Of a stretch of 64,000 bases of DNA, positions 26,203 to 33,560 are shown in pieces (position 1 is the first letter of the stretch; every line of letters starts with the position of its first letter). The position numbers and the translations under genes are program-made. The stretch spans positions 54,689 to 118,688 of the forward strand of contig DLMH01000136.1 in assembly GCA_002478115.1 (NCBI GenBank), given 5' to 3'. Under the pieces are notes generated by a model. That model saw only the letters and a list, made by a program, of their open reading frames with translations, made no database searches and had not been told where the DNA came from. Origin of the DNA: Candidatus Acidiferrum typicum (lineage in GTDB: Bacteria > Acidobacteriota > Terriglobia > Acidiferrales > UBA7541).

Positions 26203-26468
26203 GAGTTCCCTTCGGATGGATTGCCATTCGGCGGTTCGTTCTTGTTGAATCTCCGCACCGAATCCTTCAGGCGATTGCCTTCGTGCTTCATGCGCTCCAT
26301 CAGCCGCCGCGCCCACACAAATTCTGCCGCCAGCAAGGTGAGCCCCAGAAAAATCACCAGCCAGCCCGGACCCGGCGTGAAAAACATGATGACACCTATC
26401 AAAAGGAGGGTGAAACCCGCAAGGATGCGAAAAAACCGGCGAATTTGCTCGATGCTGCGAAAGATCAT
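26199..26468 (-). CDS. PGPGW-motif small transmembrane protein
   Basis: This 89-aa protein has two hydrophobic helices (about 12-28 and 34-52) around FFTPGPGWLVIFLGL, the hallmark of the putative transmembrane PGPGW family (Pfam TMEM_PGPGW). A highly charged cytoplasmic tail follows. The function is unknown. The ATG at 26468 follows AGAGG; a GTG at 26498 would add ten residues. It is coupled by a 4-bp overlap to the downstream SDR gene. Confidence 0.75.
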   Translation of the reverse strand: MIFRSIEQIRRFFRILAGFTLLLIGVIMFFTPGPGWLVIFLGLTLLAAEFVWARRLMERMKHEGNRLKDSVRRFNKNEPPNGNPSEGNS

Positions 26469-26629
26469 GGGGCCTCTTGGGCGGAGGGGCGGGAGCACCT
26501 ATTGTGCGGTCTAATCCGCCATCAGGCAAGGCCCCTCAGAATCGTTGGGACGCCCGCGGCTCGTAAATGGCTGCCCCGTATTCTAAGTCCCTGCCCCTAC
26601 CTGTGTCCGAGCGCCGGTTCGTCCGCCTA

Positions 26630-26712
26630 GGGGTCGCGCACTGCTCGACCCCATCTCGGCAAGGCGCAAAACTTTTGTCATTCCGATCCCGCAAAGCGGG
26701 AGAGAAATCTGC
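26630..26712. repeat. Composite repeat E-D
   Basis: Module E (26630-26664, GGGGTCGCGCACTGCTCGAC then CCCATCTCGGCAAGG) is followed by a short spacer and module D (26677-26712, GTCATTCCGATCCCGCAAAG then CGGGAGAGAAATCTGC). The order and spacing match 15701-15790, so E and D are best seen as halves of one element. A degenerate B hairpin (CCGGCTTTCAGATCGG) lies at 26740-26760. Confidence 0.7.
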
Positions 26713-26825
26713 TATCCTCGGCGGTCTGTGGTTTTGCAGCGCCCGGCTTTCAGATCGGCTCTTGCTATTTTCTTTCTTATGCAGGGCTCGCCTCATTACG
26801 CTGAACATTTAGGTTTGGCGAAAAT

Positions 26826-26917
<92 letters not shown>

Positions 26918-27108
26918 ACTCATCAGCTCAACCTTTCTACTTTAGCAGAAATGGCGACCAGGGCAAAAAGCCGTGTCGCCGTTCTGCCTGCCGCTGCCCC
27001 AATTCGGTGCAACCCGCAAATCGCCAACGCACTGCGAAGATTATTCCCCTCCCCGCGGGCTTTTTCCTTCGCGCCCTCTCAAGTACACTAGTAAAGATGT
27101 GTTCCTGT

Positions 27109-27183
27109 TCCGGGGTCGTCTAATTGGTAGGACACCAGCCTTTGGAGCTGGTTATTCTGGTTCGAGTCCAGGCCCCGGAGCCA
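27109..27183 (+). tRNA. tRNA-Gln(UUG)
   Basis: A 7-bp acceptor TCCGGGG/CCCCGGA, a D arm with GTCTAATTGGTAGGAC, and an anticodon stem CCAGC/GCTGG with loop CTTTGGA give anticodon TTG. The T arm CTGG-TTCGAGT-CCAG, discriminator G and encoded CCA complete it. At 75 nt it is a normal class I tRNA. Confidence 0.96.
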
Positions 27184-27226
27184 TCTTTTCTTCTAGAACC
27201 CTCCTTACTGTGCTCAAGAGTTTCGC

Positions 27227-27259
27227 TTTGGAGTGCGGCGGTTCGCCGCCGCTTTTACG
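27227..27259 (+). repeat. Hairpin repeat module F
   Basis: TTTGGAGTGCGGCGG and CCGCCGCTTTTACG flank a TTCG turn, so the GCGGCGG and CCGCCGC arms form a stable stem. Near-identical copies lie at 4201-4230 and 32343-32375. Here it follows tRNA-Gln by 44 bp. Confidence 0.75.
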
Positions 27260-27435
27260 CCTGCATGCCCCGCCAACAAACCATAGTTCTTCCACCGACC
27301 ATGCCCAAGCCACACTCGCTTCCACGCCAACCTCCAGGGTACCTCATCGATTTTCTCTCCTTCGCTGCTACTCTCTTACCCGGCAACCTGGGAACTCCCA
27401 TCATGTAAGAACAGCTTCAGGAACCTTCTTCCGAA

Positions 27436-27597
27436 ATGGAATTTGTGAACAAGACCTGCCGCAGTTACAGGTATGGCCCGCCGCTCTATCTGGTGGCCAC
27501 GCTCGCCGCACTTGTGGATGCGCGGCTTTCACTGGCAATTTGTACGGGATTGTGGATCTTCTGGGCTACCACCATCACCAAAAACACCACGGCTTGA
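27436..27597 (+). pseudogene. Remnant of a TMEM175-like (DUF1211) potassium channel, C-terminal piece
   Basis: A 53-codon stretch encodes RYGPPLYLVATLAALVDARL followed by SLAICTGLWIFWATT. To my recollection this matches the end of bacterial TMEM175/DUF1211 channels, where a GPLLYL-type helix and a final helix close the protein. The rest of a channel of about 200 residues, including the pore helices, is missing, and the same frame is stopped at 27406. It is best read as a decayed fragment. A free-standing two-helix peptide cannot be excluded. Confidence 0.45.
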
Positions 27598-27714
27598 AAG
27601 ACCGAGAAGGCACTTCGCAGGTTAGGGGGTCGGAGCTTTCTTTAGGAGGCCGGGGCTTTAGCCCCTAAAGAGAGTCTTTCCTGAATTTTCCCGCAGCCTG
27701 TTGTCCATGCGGGC
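27598..27714. repeat. Degenerate repeat with GGGGCTTTAGCCCCT palindrome
   Basis: This spacer contains GTTAGGGGGTCGGAGC and GGGGCTTTAGCCCCT. The same two blocks occur, more decayed, at 22465-22530, so they form another dispersed family. Confidence 0.5.
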
Positions 27715-28398
27715 TTACTTGTACGTCGCCACCAGTTCGCCGTTTTCGATGTGCAAGTCCGAAATGTCCGGCGGCAAGCGCAGCTTTTCGCGGTTCTCGG
27801 GAGACTCCATCAGCCGCTGCACCGCCGATTCCAGCGTGGATTGTGGAATCGGCAGCGAGCCGATCTGCCCGCTCACCGGCTGAAATTGCAGGTACCCATT
27901 CGTCGCGCCCAACTTGCCCTCAAGCTCCAGCGTCATGTCCTTGCCGTGAACATCGAACACCACGTACGCCTTCACGCGATCGTCCGCCATCGTCACTTTG
28001 ACGTCGCGCACCGAGGAACGCATCTTCTCGACATCCTCCGGTGTTGGTGAGCCCGGCCCTCCGGGCGTCGGCGCCGGCGTAACGCTCGCCGCCGGCTGAT
28101 CCCCCTTCAGGTCAAGATGCGAAGCCAGGTACGAGTTCAGTTCCGTTTCATCCAGGCGCACGGTGGCCTGCTGGCCTTGCGCCACGCTTTGCTCCACTTG
28201 TGCGAATTTCTCTTCCGCGCGCGCCGCAGCCTGCGGCGTAGCCTCCACCAGCGGTGGCGGCGATTTGTGCAGCAGCAGAATCAGTGTGATCAAGGCCGCC
28301 AGATAGGTGGTCCACCGAAAGATCCGAAACGCCCAGCGCAACACGCTGGTCTTTGGCCGGGCATGCGTCGCGGGACTGGGTAGATTCGCGGTGCTCAT
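27715..28398 (-). CDS. Membrane-anchored hypothetical protein
   Basis: No named family is recognised. The 227-aa product has a basic N-terminus, one transmembrane helix at about 29-44 (TTYLAALITLILLLH) and a mostly extracytoplasmic domain. A charged helical stretch (ARAEEKFAQVEQSVAQGQQA) comes first. A Pro/Thr-rich linker (TPAPTPGGPGSPTPED) separates it from a beta-rich C-terminal part ending HIENGELVATYK. The start at 28398 (MSTANLP) places a GAGG element nine bases upstream; a longer reading to 28482 lacks one. Confidence 0.65.
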   Translation of the reverse strand: MSTANLPSPATHARPKTSVLRWAFRIFRWTTYLAALITLILLLHKSPPPLVEATPQAAARAEEKFAQVEQSVAQGQQATVRLDETELNSYLASHLDLKGDQPAASVTPAPTPGGPGSPTPEDVEKMRSSVRDVKVTMADDRVKAYVVFDVHGKDMTLELEGKLGATNGYLQFQPVSGQIGSLPIPQSTLESAVQRLMESPENREKLRLPPDISDLHIENGELVATYK

Positions 28399-28765
28399 GG
28401 CTCTTGCCTCACTTCCAACGGCCACACTTCTCCACAGGGCTTTCTTTATTTTAACCCTAGCCCTGTGCAGAAGTTGCGGCAATCCGCCTGCTCCATGATG
28501 CGGCTAATGCGGCACCTGTTCTTACGGCCCGCCTATGGGATACTTTCCAAATCCCGCTGCGGGAGTTCCCATGGCCACTCACGCGCCCATCGCCCCCCGG
28601 CATCTCGAAGGCGAAGCCAACCTTTAGGTATTGCAGGTCCTGAGTCGCATCGGAAAAGAGAAGTCAAAACCCACATCTATAAGGCGGGCGCCGGTGTCAA
28701 GACTCGGTTTGGCACAGACAGATATGAGAGCGCGCGAGCGGGGTGTGCAGCGCGCGTGTCGGCCG
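28399..28765. other. Spacer with no confident gene
   Basis: A short frame beginning MATHAPIAPRHLEGEANL at 28571 is stopped after 18 codons, but the following frame (VLQVLSRIGKEKSKPT) also looks protein-like. It may be a broken gene start cut by the adjacent cassette-like region. Nothing else is recognised. Confidence 0.4.
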
Positions 28766-29230
28766 TCATTTGCATGGCAAGGATAGCAGAACGAGCCACA
28801 ACCCGATGGTCAGAGCGGCCAGCCATGCCACGTGAAACCGGTCGGCTTTGCTCATTTTAAGCCACCGCGATGATGCTTGGGCAAAATCCTGCGGCAGAAC
28901 TGCGACCCCGGGAATGAGCACGCCACTCTCAAATAGTTTCAGGTGGCGCTCGATCTTTCGCATGACCTCCATCGCTTTGTCGGACTCTCCCCGCTGGTTG
29001 CGGATGAAGATGGAAGTCGAGAACCACAGAATGACAGTCACTAACCAGATCGTGCACTTCAATTTTGTATCCAAGTGTCCCGGCGCAACAACTCCTGCCG
29101 CAATCGCCAGCAGGCCAGCCATCGAAAAGGTGAATGCATTGAAAATGCTCTGACGGTGTTGGGCGGCTTCGGCACGTTGCCCATCATATACTGCGAGCAA
29201 CAATTCCTGATTTGGCAGTGGATCAGTCAT
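28766..29230 (-). CDS. Hypothetical membrane protein, probable integron-cassette gene
   Basis: This 154-aa protein has three predicted membrane helices: about 30-50 (NAFTFSMAGLLAIAAGVVAP), 57-75 and 133-152. A charged helical segment between them (SDKAMEVMRKIERHLKLFES) is probably cytoplasmic. I recognise no family. The ATG lies 14 bases after a GTTAGCC core that ends an attC-like site, the spacing typical of integron cassettes. Its own downstream attC is not evident. Confidence 0.65.
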   Translation of the reverse strand: MTDPLPNQELLLAVYDGQRAEAAQHRQSIFNAFTFSMAGLLAIAAGVVAPGHLDTKLKCTIWLVTVILWFSTSIFIRNQRGESDKAMEVMRKIERHLKLFESGVLIPGVAVLPQDFAQASSRWLKMSKADRFHVAWLAALTIGLWLVLLSLPCK

Positions 29231-29243
29231 TGGGATTCGATGC

Positions 29244-29342
29244 GGCTAACGTAGAAAGCTGAGCTACCGCCGACCTGCGACGTGAACTGCGACAGCGGAT
29301 CTGGATGCGCCAACGGCGGTTGGCTCCGGTGACTTGTTACGT
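29244..29342 (-). other. attC-like integron recombination site
   Basis: Read on the minus strand, the 99-bp site opens with ACGTAACAAGTCACCG and closes with CTACGTTAGCC, supplying the outer AAC and GTT core triplets. The inner arms are GAGCCAACCGCCG and CGGCGGTAGCTC. They pair apart from one extra base and one wobble, matching the extrahelical base of attC inner boxes. The loop between them is about 41 bases. The length is within the known attC range. It separates two small genes of the same orientation. Confidence 0.65.
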
Positions 29343-29354
29343 GCCGTATGCCTC

Positions 29355-29603
29355 CTACTTGTAAGGATATTCTGGGTCATCCAGTGTGCCAACAACGACG
29401 TGCTTCTTTGTCACCTCGGTGCTCTCTAAAATACTGTCTGCTGCTTCCTGCAACTCCTGACTCATGGCTTTTAGATTGACCAGCTCCTTCCGAAGAGCAT
29501 CTACCTCATGCTCCAAGTCTCGAGTCGAACGCCGGTAGTAAACGTGCGCAATAATCAGCGACGTTAGCGTTCCGAGGATGGCACCAAGAATGATTTCAAA
29601 CAT
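29355..29603 (-). CDS. Small membrane/coiled-coil protein, probable integron-cassette gene
   Basis: This 82-aa protein has one N-terminal membrane helix (MFEIILGAILGTLTSLIIAH) followed by a coiled coil (about 28-62, LEHEVDALRKELVNLKAMSQ) and a short tail. No family is recognised. The start at 29603 is preferred over upstream codons because GGGAG lies eight bases away and a GTTAGGT core stands 18 bases upstream. The stop is followed within 13 bases by the attC-like site, so gene plus site have the compact build of a gene cassette. Confidence 0.65.
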   Translation of the reverse strand: MFEIILGAILGTLTSLIIAHVYYRRSTRDLEHEVDALRKELVNLKAMSQELQEAADSILESTEVTKKHVVVGTLDDPEYPYK

Positions 29604-30031
29604 ATCAAAGCTCCCAAGGCACCTAACAATAATTAGGCTGATCCGCATAGGATGCGGAGTTCTGGTTTCCTGCCCGTATAACACGCTTTGTGGTTTCTTT
29701 CCGAACGGTGGGCGGCCCAGTCGGGAATTGGGATATTTGGTTTGGGTGCGCACATCGCTGGCTAGGATACCACTGCAAGAATTCACCGTGAAGTAGAACG
29801 GTGTGTCCCAGCGAACGACGGACGCAAGAGACGCGGGTGCTCCTCGATAAGAGCGAAGGCCGCCGAGGATCTCTCCGCCCTTAGAACCCGCGGCGTCCCT
29901 TTTACCTGCCCCCACGCCTCACTGCCTCTCTCAACCGTTCCAGGCCAACCCTCTTGCCACCTCTCGGAAGCTGCGACACACTAGTTGCGCTTTCGGACTC
30001 GCCGCCGCCAAGCCCACGATGGGGTACGTTC
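29604..30031. other. Spacer with possible degenerate attC half-site
   Basis: ACCTAAC at 29621-29627 (GTTAGGT on the minus strand) fits the integron core consensus, and a perfect 7-bp stem TCCGCAT/ATGCGGA follows at 29640-29658. A matching outer core on the far side is not found, so the site is decayed or coincidental. The rest of the spacer shows no gene. Confidence 0.4.
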
Positions 30032-32275
30032 ATGCGAATCTCTTCCGTAGCTCGATTTCTTTCTTCGCTATTCCTCTGCTCGATTTGCTGCGCGCAGCAG
30101 AATCCCCCCGCGCCGCAGTCGCCCGCGCAAACCGCGCCAGCCGCACAGCCCGCTCCGAAAACGCGCCCCCGCATCGGTGTTGCTCTCGAAGGAGGCGGCG
30201 CGCTCGGCCTCGCCCACATCGGCGTCCTGAAATGGTTTGAAGAGCATCACGTCCCCGTGGATTACATCGCGGGCACCAGCATGGGTGGCCTGGTGGGTGG
30301 CCTCTACGCCACCGGCAAGTCTGCCGACGACCTGAAAAGTATCGTCCAAAATGCCGATTGGCCCCTGCTCCTCGGTGGCGGCACGCCGTATCACGACCTG
30401 GCCTTCCGCCGCAAGGAAGACGCGCGCGCTGTTCCCAACACCATCCAAATAGGGCTAAAGAATGGCCCGACGCTGCCGCCCGGTCTCAACAACGGCGAGC
30501 AGATCAATCTTCTGATTGACCGTGACACCCTCGCCTATTCCGAGTTGTCTTCTTTCAACGATCTGCCCATTCCCTTTCGCTGTGTTTCCACCGAGCTCGT
30601 TTCCGGCAAGCCCTTCATCTTCCAGGATGGCTCGCTCTCCGACGCCCTGCGCGCCACCATTTCCATCCCCGGAGTCTTCGCCCCCGTGCGCCGCGGCGAT
30701 CAGATCTTCGTTGATGGCGGCCTGGTCAACAATCTTCCCACCGATGTTGCCCGCAATATGGGCGCGGATGTAGTCATCGCCATCCATCTCCAGATTTCCA
30801 AGACCGCCGCGAAGGAAATTCAGTCGGCCTTCAGCGTGCTCGGGCGTTCCGTGGAGCTTGTCATTGCAGAAACGGAAATCCGCGGCATGGCCGGGGCGGA
30901 TCTGATCGTGCGCGCCCATGTCGAGGACTTCGACACCACGGACTACGAAAAGGCCGCAGCCCTGATCCAGCGCGGCTACGATGCCGCCACCGAAAAAGCC
31001 CAGATTCTCAAAACCTACGCGCTGAGCGATCCGGACTGGGCCGAATACCAGCGGCAGATACAGTCGCGCCGCCGCACCACCATCGGCACCCCGCAATTTG
31101 TGCGTGTCGAGGGCGTCGGCCCCGAACACGACAAGAACATCCAGGACTTTCTCCGCTCGTTCGTAGGCAAACCAGTCAGCACGCCGCAACTCGATGAGTA
31201 CCTCACTCGCCTGACGGGGCTGGGGCGCTATGACAGCGTCACCTACGGCATGATTCGCGAAAATGGCCAGGATGGTCTGCTGGTTCGCGTGCACGAAAAA
31301 ACCTACGCGCCGCCGCTGCTTCAGCCTTCCTTTTCACTCGATGGTTCCGAGCCCGATGACGTCACCTTCACCCTGGGCTCTCGCTTCACCTTCATGGATG
31401 TCGCTGGAGAGCGCTCCGAATGGCGCACCGATCTGCAGTTTGGCGCCACCTACGGCATCGCCACGGAGCTCTACCGGCCGTTTCTGCCGCTCAGCCGCTG
31501 GTTCTTCGCCCCCAACCTGAACGCCAGCCAGAACACCTTCCTGATCTATCGGAAGCACGATCCTCTCGCCGATTACCGCCAGGATCAGGTCGCCTCAGGA
31601 ATTGATTTGGGCTACAGCTTTAATCGCTTCAGCGAACTCCGCGTCGGCTATAGCGTCGGCTACTACGACGCCTACCTGCGTCTCGGTACGCCGGAATTTG
31701 CTCCGACCAGCGGTGGCGTCGCCGCTTTGAAAGTGCGCTATATCCTCGACCATACCAACGAATCTGTCATCCCCACCAAGGGCTATTACATCCAGTCCCT
31801 ATTCCATTTTTATAATGACTATCCTGGCGCCACGGAGAATTTCCCCACCCTGCAAGTTACCCTGAATGGATTCCAGCCGGTATCTTCCCAGGGTTCCCTC
31901 TTTCTCACTGCAAGCGGCGGCACGACCTTTGGCTTTCGCCAAATCGGTTCGCCGCCGCCCTTTTTTCTCGGCGGCCCTGGCCGGTTGAGCGCCTATGGCC
32001 TGAATGAGTTGTTTGGCAACCAGTATTTCCTCGCGCGGGGCGGCTATCTCCACAAGGTCTTCACCCTCCCGACGTTCGTCGGCAAGCAGGTCTATTTCAC
32101 GGGCGGGGGCGAATTTGGCAAAATCTATGGCGATCCCAACCCCGTGCCCAGGTTCTCCGCCGACATCGTCGGGGGATTCATCGGCGAAACAGCCCTCGGC
32201 CCTGTCTTCGTTGGCGGCAGCATTGGCGATTCCGGTCACTACAAATGGTTCTTCCAACTCGGCCGCATTTTCTAG
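30032..32275 (+). CDS. Patatin-like phospholipase fused to POTRA and Omp85 barrel
   Basis: This 747-aa outer-membrane protein resembles PlpD-type type Vd autotransporters. A signal peptide of about 21 residues is followed by a Pro/Ala linker. The patatin domain (about 46-250) has the oxyanion loop GGGALG (54-59), the nucleophile Ser83 in GTSMGG and the partner Asp228 in DGG, so the catalytic dyad is intact. A POTRA-like segment (about 350-430) precedes a C-terminal barrel that ends in FFQLGRIF with a terminal Phe, as barrel proteins do. The lipase may be exposed, anchored or released. The ATG at 30032 starts the signal peptide. Confidence 0.88.
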   Translation: MRISSVARFLSSLFLCSICCAQQNPPAPQSPAQTAPAAQPAPKTRPRIGVALEGGGALGLAHIGVLKWFEEHHVPVDYIAGTSMGGLVGGLYATGKSADDLKSIVQNADWPLLLGGGTPYHDLAFRRKEDARAVPNTIQIGLKNGPTLPPGLNNGEQINLLIDRDTLAYSELSSFNDLPIPFRCVSTELVSGKPFIFQDGSLSDALRATISIPGVFAPVRRGDQIFVDGGLVNNLPTDVARNMGADVVIAIHLQISKTAAKEIQSAFSVLGRSVELVIAETEIRGMAGADLIVRAHVEDFDTTDYEKAAALIQRGYDAATEKAQILKTYALSDPDWAEYQRQIQSRRRTTIGTPQFVRVEGVGPEHDKNIQDFLRSFVGKPVSTPQLDEYLTRLTGLGRYDSVTYGMIRENGQDGLLVRVHEKTYAPPLLQPSFSLDGSEPDDVTFTLGSRFTFMDVAGERSEWRTDLQFGATYGIATELYRPFLPLSRWFFAPNLNASQNTFLIYRKHDPLADYRQDQVASGIDLGYSFNRFSELRVGYSVGYYDAYLRLGTPEFAPTSGGVAALKVRYILDHTNESVIPTKGYYIQSLFHFYNDYPGATENFPTLQVTLNGFQPVSSQGSLFLTASGGTTFGFRQIGSPPPFFLGGPGRLSAYGLNELFGNQYFLARGGYLHKVFTLPTFVGKQVYFTGGGEFGKIYGDPNPVPRFSADIVGGFIGETALGPVFVGGSIGDSGHYKWFFQLGRIF

Positions 32276-32342
32276 CCGGGCGCTGAGAAGCAATAGCAAT
32301 AATTCTTTGTCATCTCGTCTGCAGCCTCGGATTTCAGGCTAA

Positions 32343-32375
32343 TTTGGAGTGCGGCGGCTCGCCGCCGCTTTTACG
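32343..32375 (+). repeat. Hairpin repeat module F
   Basis: This third copy of TTTGGAGTGCGGCGG with CCGCCGCTTTTACG starts 68 bp after the patatin gene. A decayed palindrome beginning GTCATCCCGATCGG lies further on, at 32527-32590. No gene is seen between 32276 and 32702. Confidence 0.75.
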
Positions 32376-32702
32376 GCCGCACGGCCCGCCGACATACCCT
32401 AATCCGGAGAGCCGAAACTAGCCAATTACAGGCAAGAGCATCTACTTTTGTTTCAATCCATTCTCGCGGGAGAATCCATCTTCGCCGAAGTTGCATCTTC
32501 CCACGTCATCTACCACTCAAATCTGTCATCCCGATCGGCGGCCCGCGGCTTCTGCCGACTGCAGTGGAGGGATCGCGGCACGATCCCCCGCGATCGAATC
32601 TCCCGCCTTATTCATTCATCCTCCATTAACAATTCCCACGTATAAACGTGTGCCTGTTCTCGCGCCCTAGTGCGCACATTCTTCTTTCGGGGAAGGACAC
32701 AC

Positions 32703-32912
32703 ATGGCCGCAGCGTCCGCATCAACCGTAATGGAAGCAAAACTCAGCCGCGGTCCCAGCCGCATTGGCACGCTGGTCTTCGGCGTGGTGTTTCTCTCCGG
32801 GTTGATCTTCATCGGGTATAGCATCGCTCGCGACCTCGGAAACATCGAACTGGGCTCCGCCTGGCCTTACCACCTGTTTCAAACCCGAACGCCTCGGTGT
32901 CCCAATTTGTAA
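32703..32912 (+). pseudogene. Truncated N-terminal fragment resembling a PiT-family phosphate transporter
   Basis: The 69-codon frame has a good ribosome site (GGGGAAGG) and encodes a short polar start, one hydrophobic helix (GTLVFGVVFLSGLIFIGYSI) and then ARDLGNIELGSAWPY, after which the sequence turns unrelated and stops. From memory, several acidobacterial inorganic phosphate transporters begin this way before the conserved LGFEFVNGFHDTANAV block, which is missing here. A gene start left after a deletion or insertion is the likeliest reading; a genuine single-helix peptide is the alternative. Confidence 0.4.
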
Positions 32913-33176
32913 CATCACTGTTACCAATCATTCATATAATTATCCCATTGACAAACATCCTTCTCCTGCCCCATCCTCCCTCTGAAGCGATTCTCGTCGC
33001 ATCTCCTCTTCTTTCCAAAAGAAGAGCCCCACTTGCGACCCAAGGACGTGTCGCGGTCGACCCGCTGGGCTCGCGCAAATTGTCGCTTTGCCTCCGGTCG
33101 CTCCTCCCTTCCGCCGACCGTTCACTCGCTTCAACGCCACTCGGCCGGATCTTTCCGGCTCTCATTGGAGGAATAC

Positions 33177-33437
33177 ATGTCCAGTAAGGTCACCACGCTT
33201 CAAGCACCGCCGGCAACGGATAAAGCCATTTGCACCGCCCCTCATCCCTCGGAACAACAGATCGCTTTCCGCGCCCACCAGATCTTCCTCGAACGCGGCG
33301 CGACGCCAGGCCTCGAGCTCGACGACTGGCTGCAAGCCGAACGGGAACTCAAAGCCGCCACTGCCAAACCGCACGATTCGCCAAGGCCATCCGCCCCATC
33401 CAGGCCGCCGCTCCCAAATCCCCGTCCCTCCAGGTGA
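33177..33437 (+). CDS. DUF2934 domain protein
   Basis: This 86-aa soluble protein has the DUF2934 core at about 27-58: IAFRAHQIFLERGATPGLEL then DDWLQAERELKAA. Both flanks are disordered and the C-terminus is Pro/Arg/Ser-rich. The function of the domain is unknown; it is frequent in Acidobacteria and Deltaproteobacteria. The ATG is preceded by GGAGG at eight bases. It lies 123 bp upstream of the glucan phosphorylase gene in the same direction. Confidence 0.8.
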   Translation: MSSKVTTLQAPPATDKAICTAPHPSEQQIAFRAHQIFLERGATPGLELDDWLQAERELKAATAKPHDSPRPSAPSRPPLPNPRPSR

Positions 33438-33560
33438 TGTTTAACGCCGCCTGACTCGGTCGTCTACGTGGTGCGATGGTCCGTCCTGCGCCGCACCGCA
33501 TCAGGCGTTCCGGTCAATTTCTTCCGCGCCCTCCGCGCGTCGCTCCCTTTAAGGAACACC

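Noticed and set aside
26203..26529. Longer N-terminus of the SDR
   Set aside because: It overlaps the PGPGW gene and the ATGA junction gives a better start.
26973..27668. 231-codon frame running through tRNA-Gln
   Set aside because: A frame across a tRNA and a repeat module is not a credible gene.
29621..29690. Second complete attC site upstream of the first cassette gene
   Set aside because: Only one core (GTTAGGT) and an inner 7-bp stem are present; the matching outer core is missing, so it is at best a half-site.
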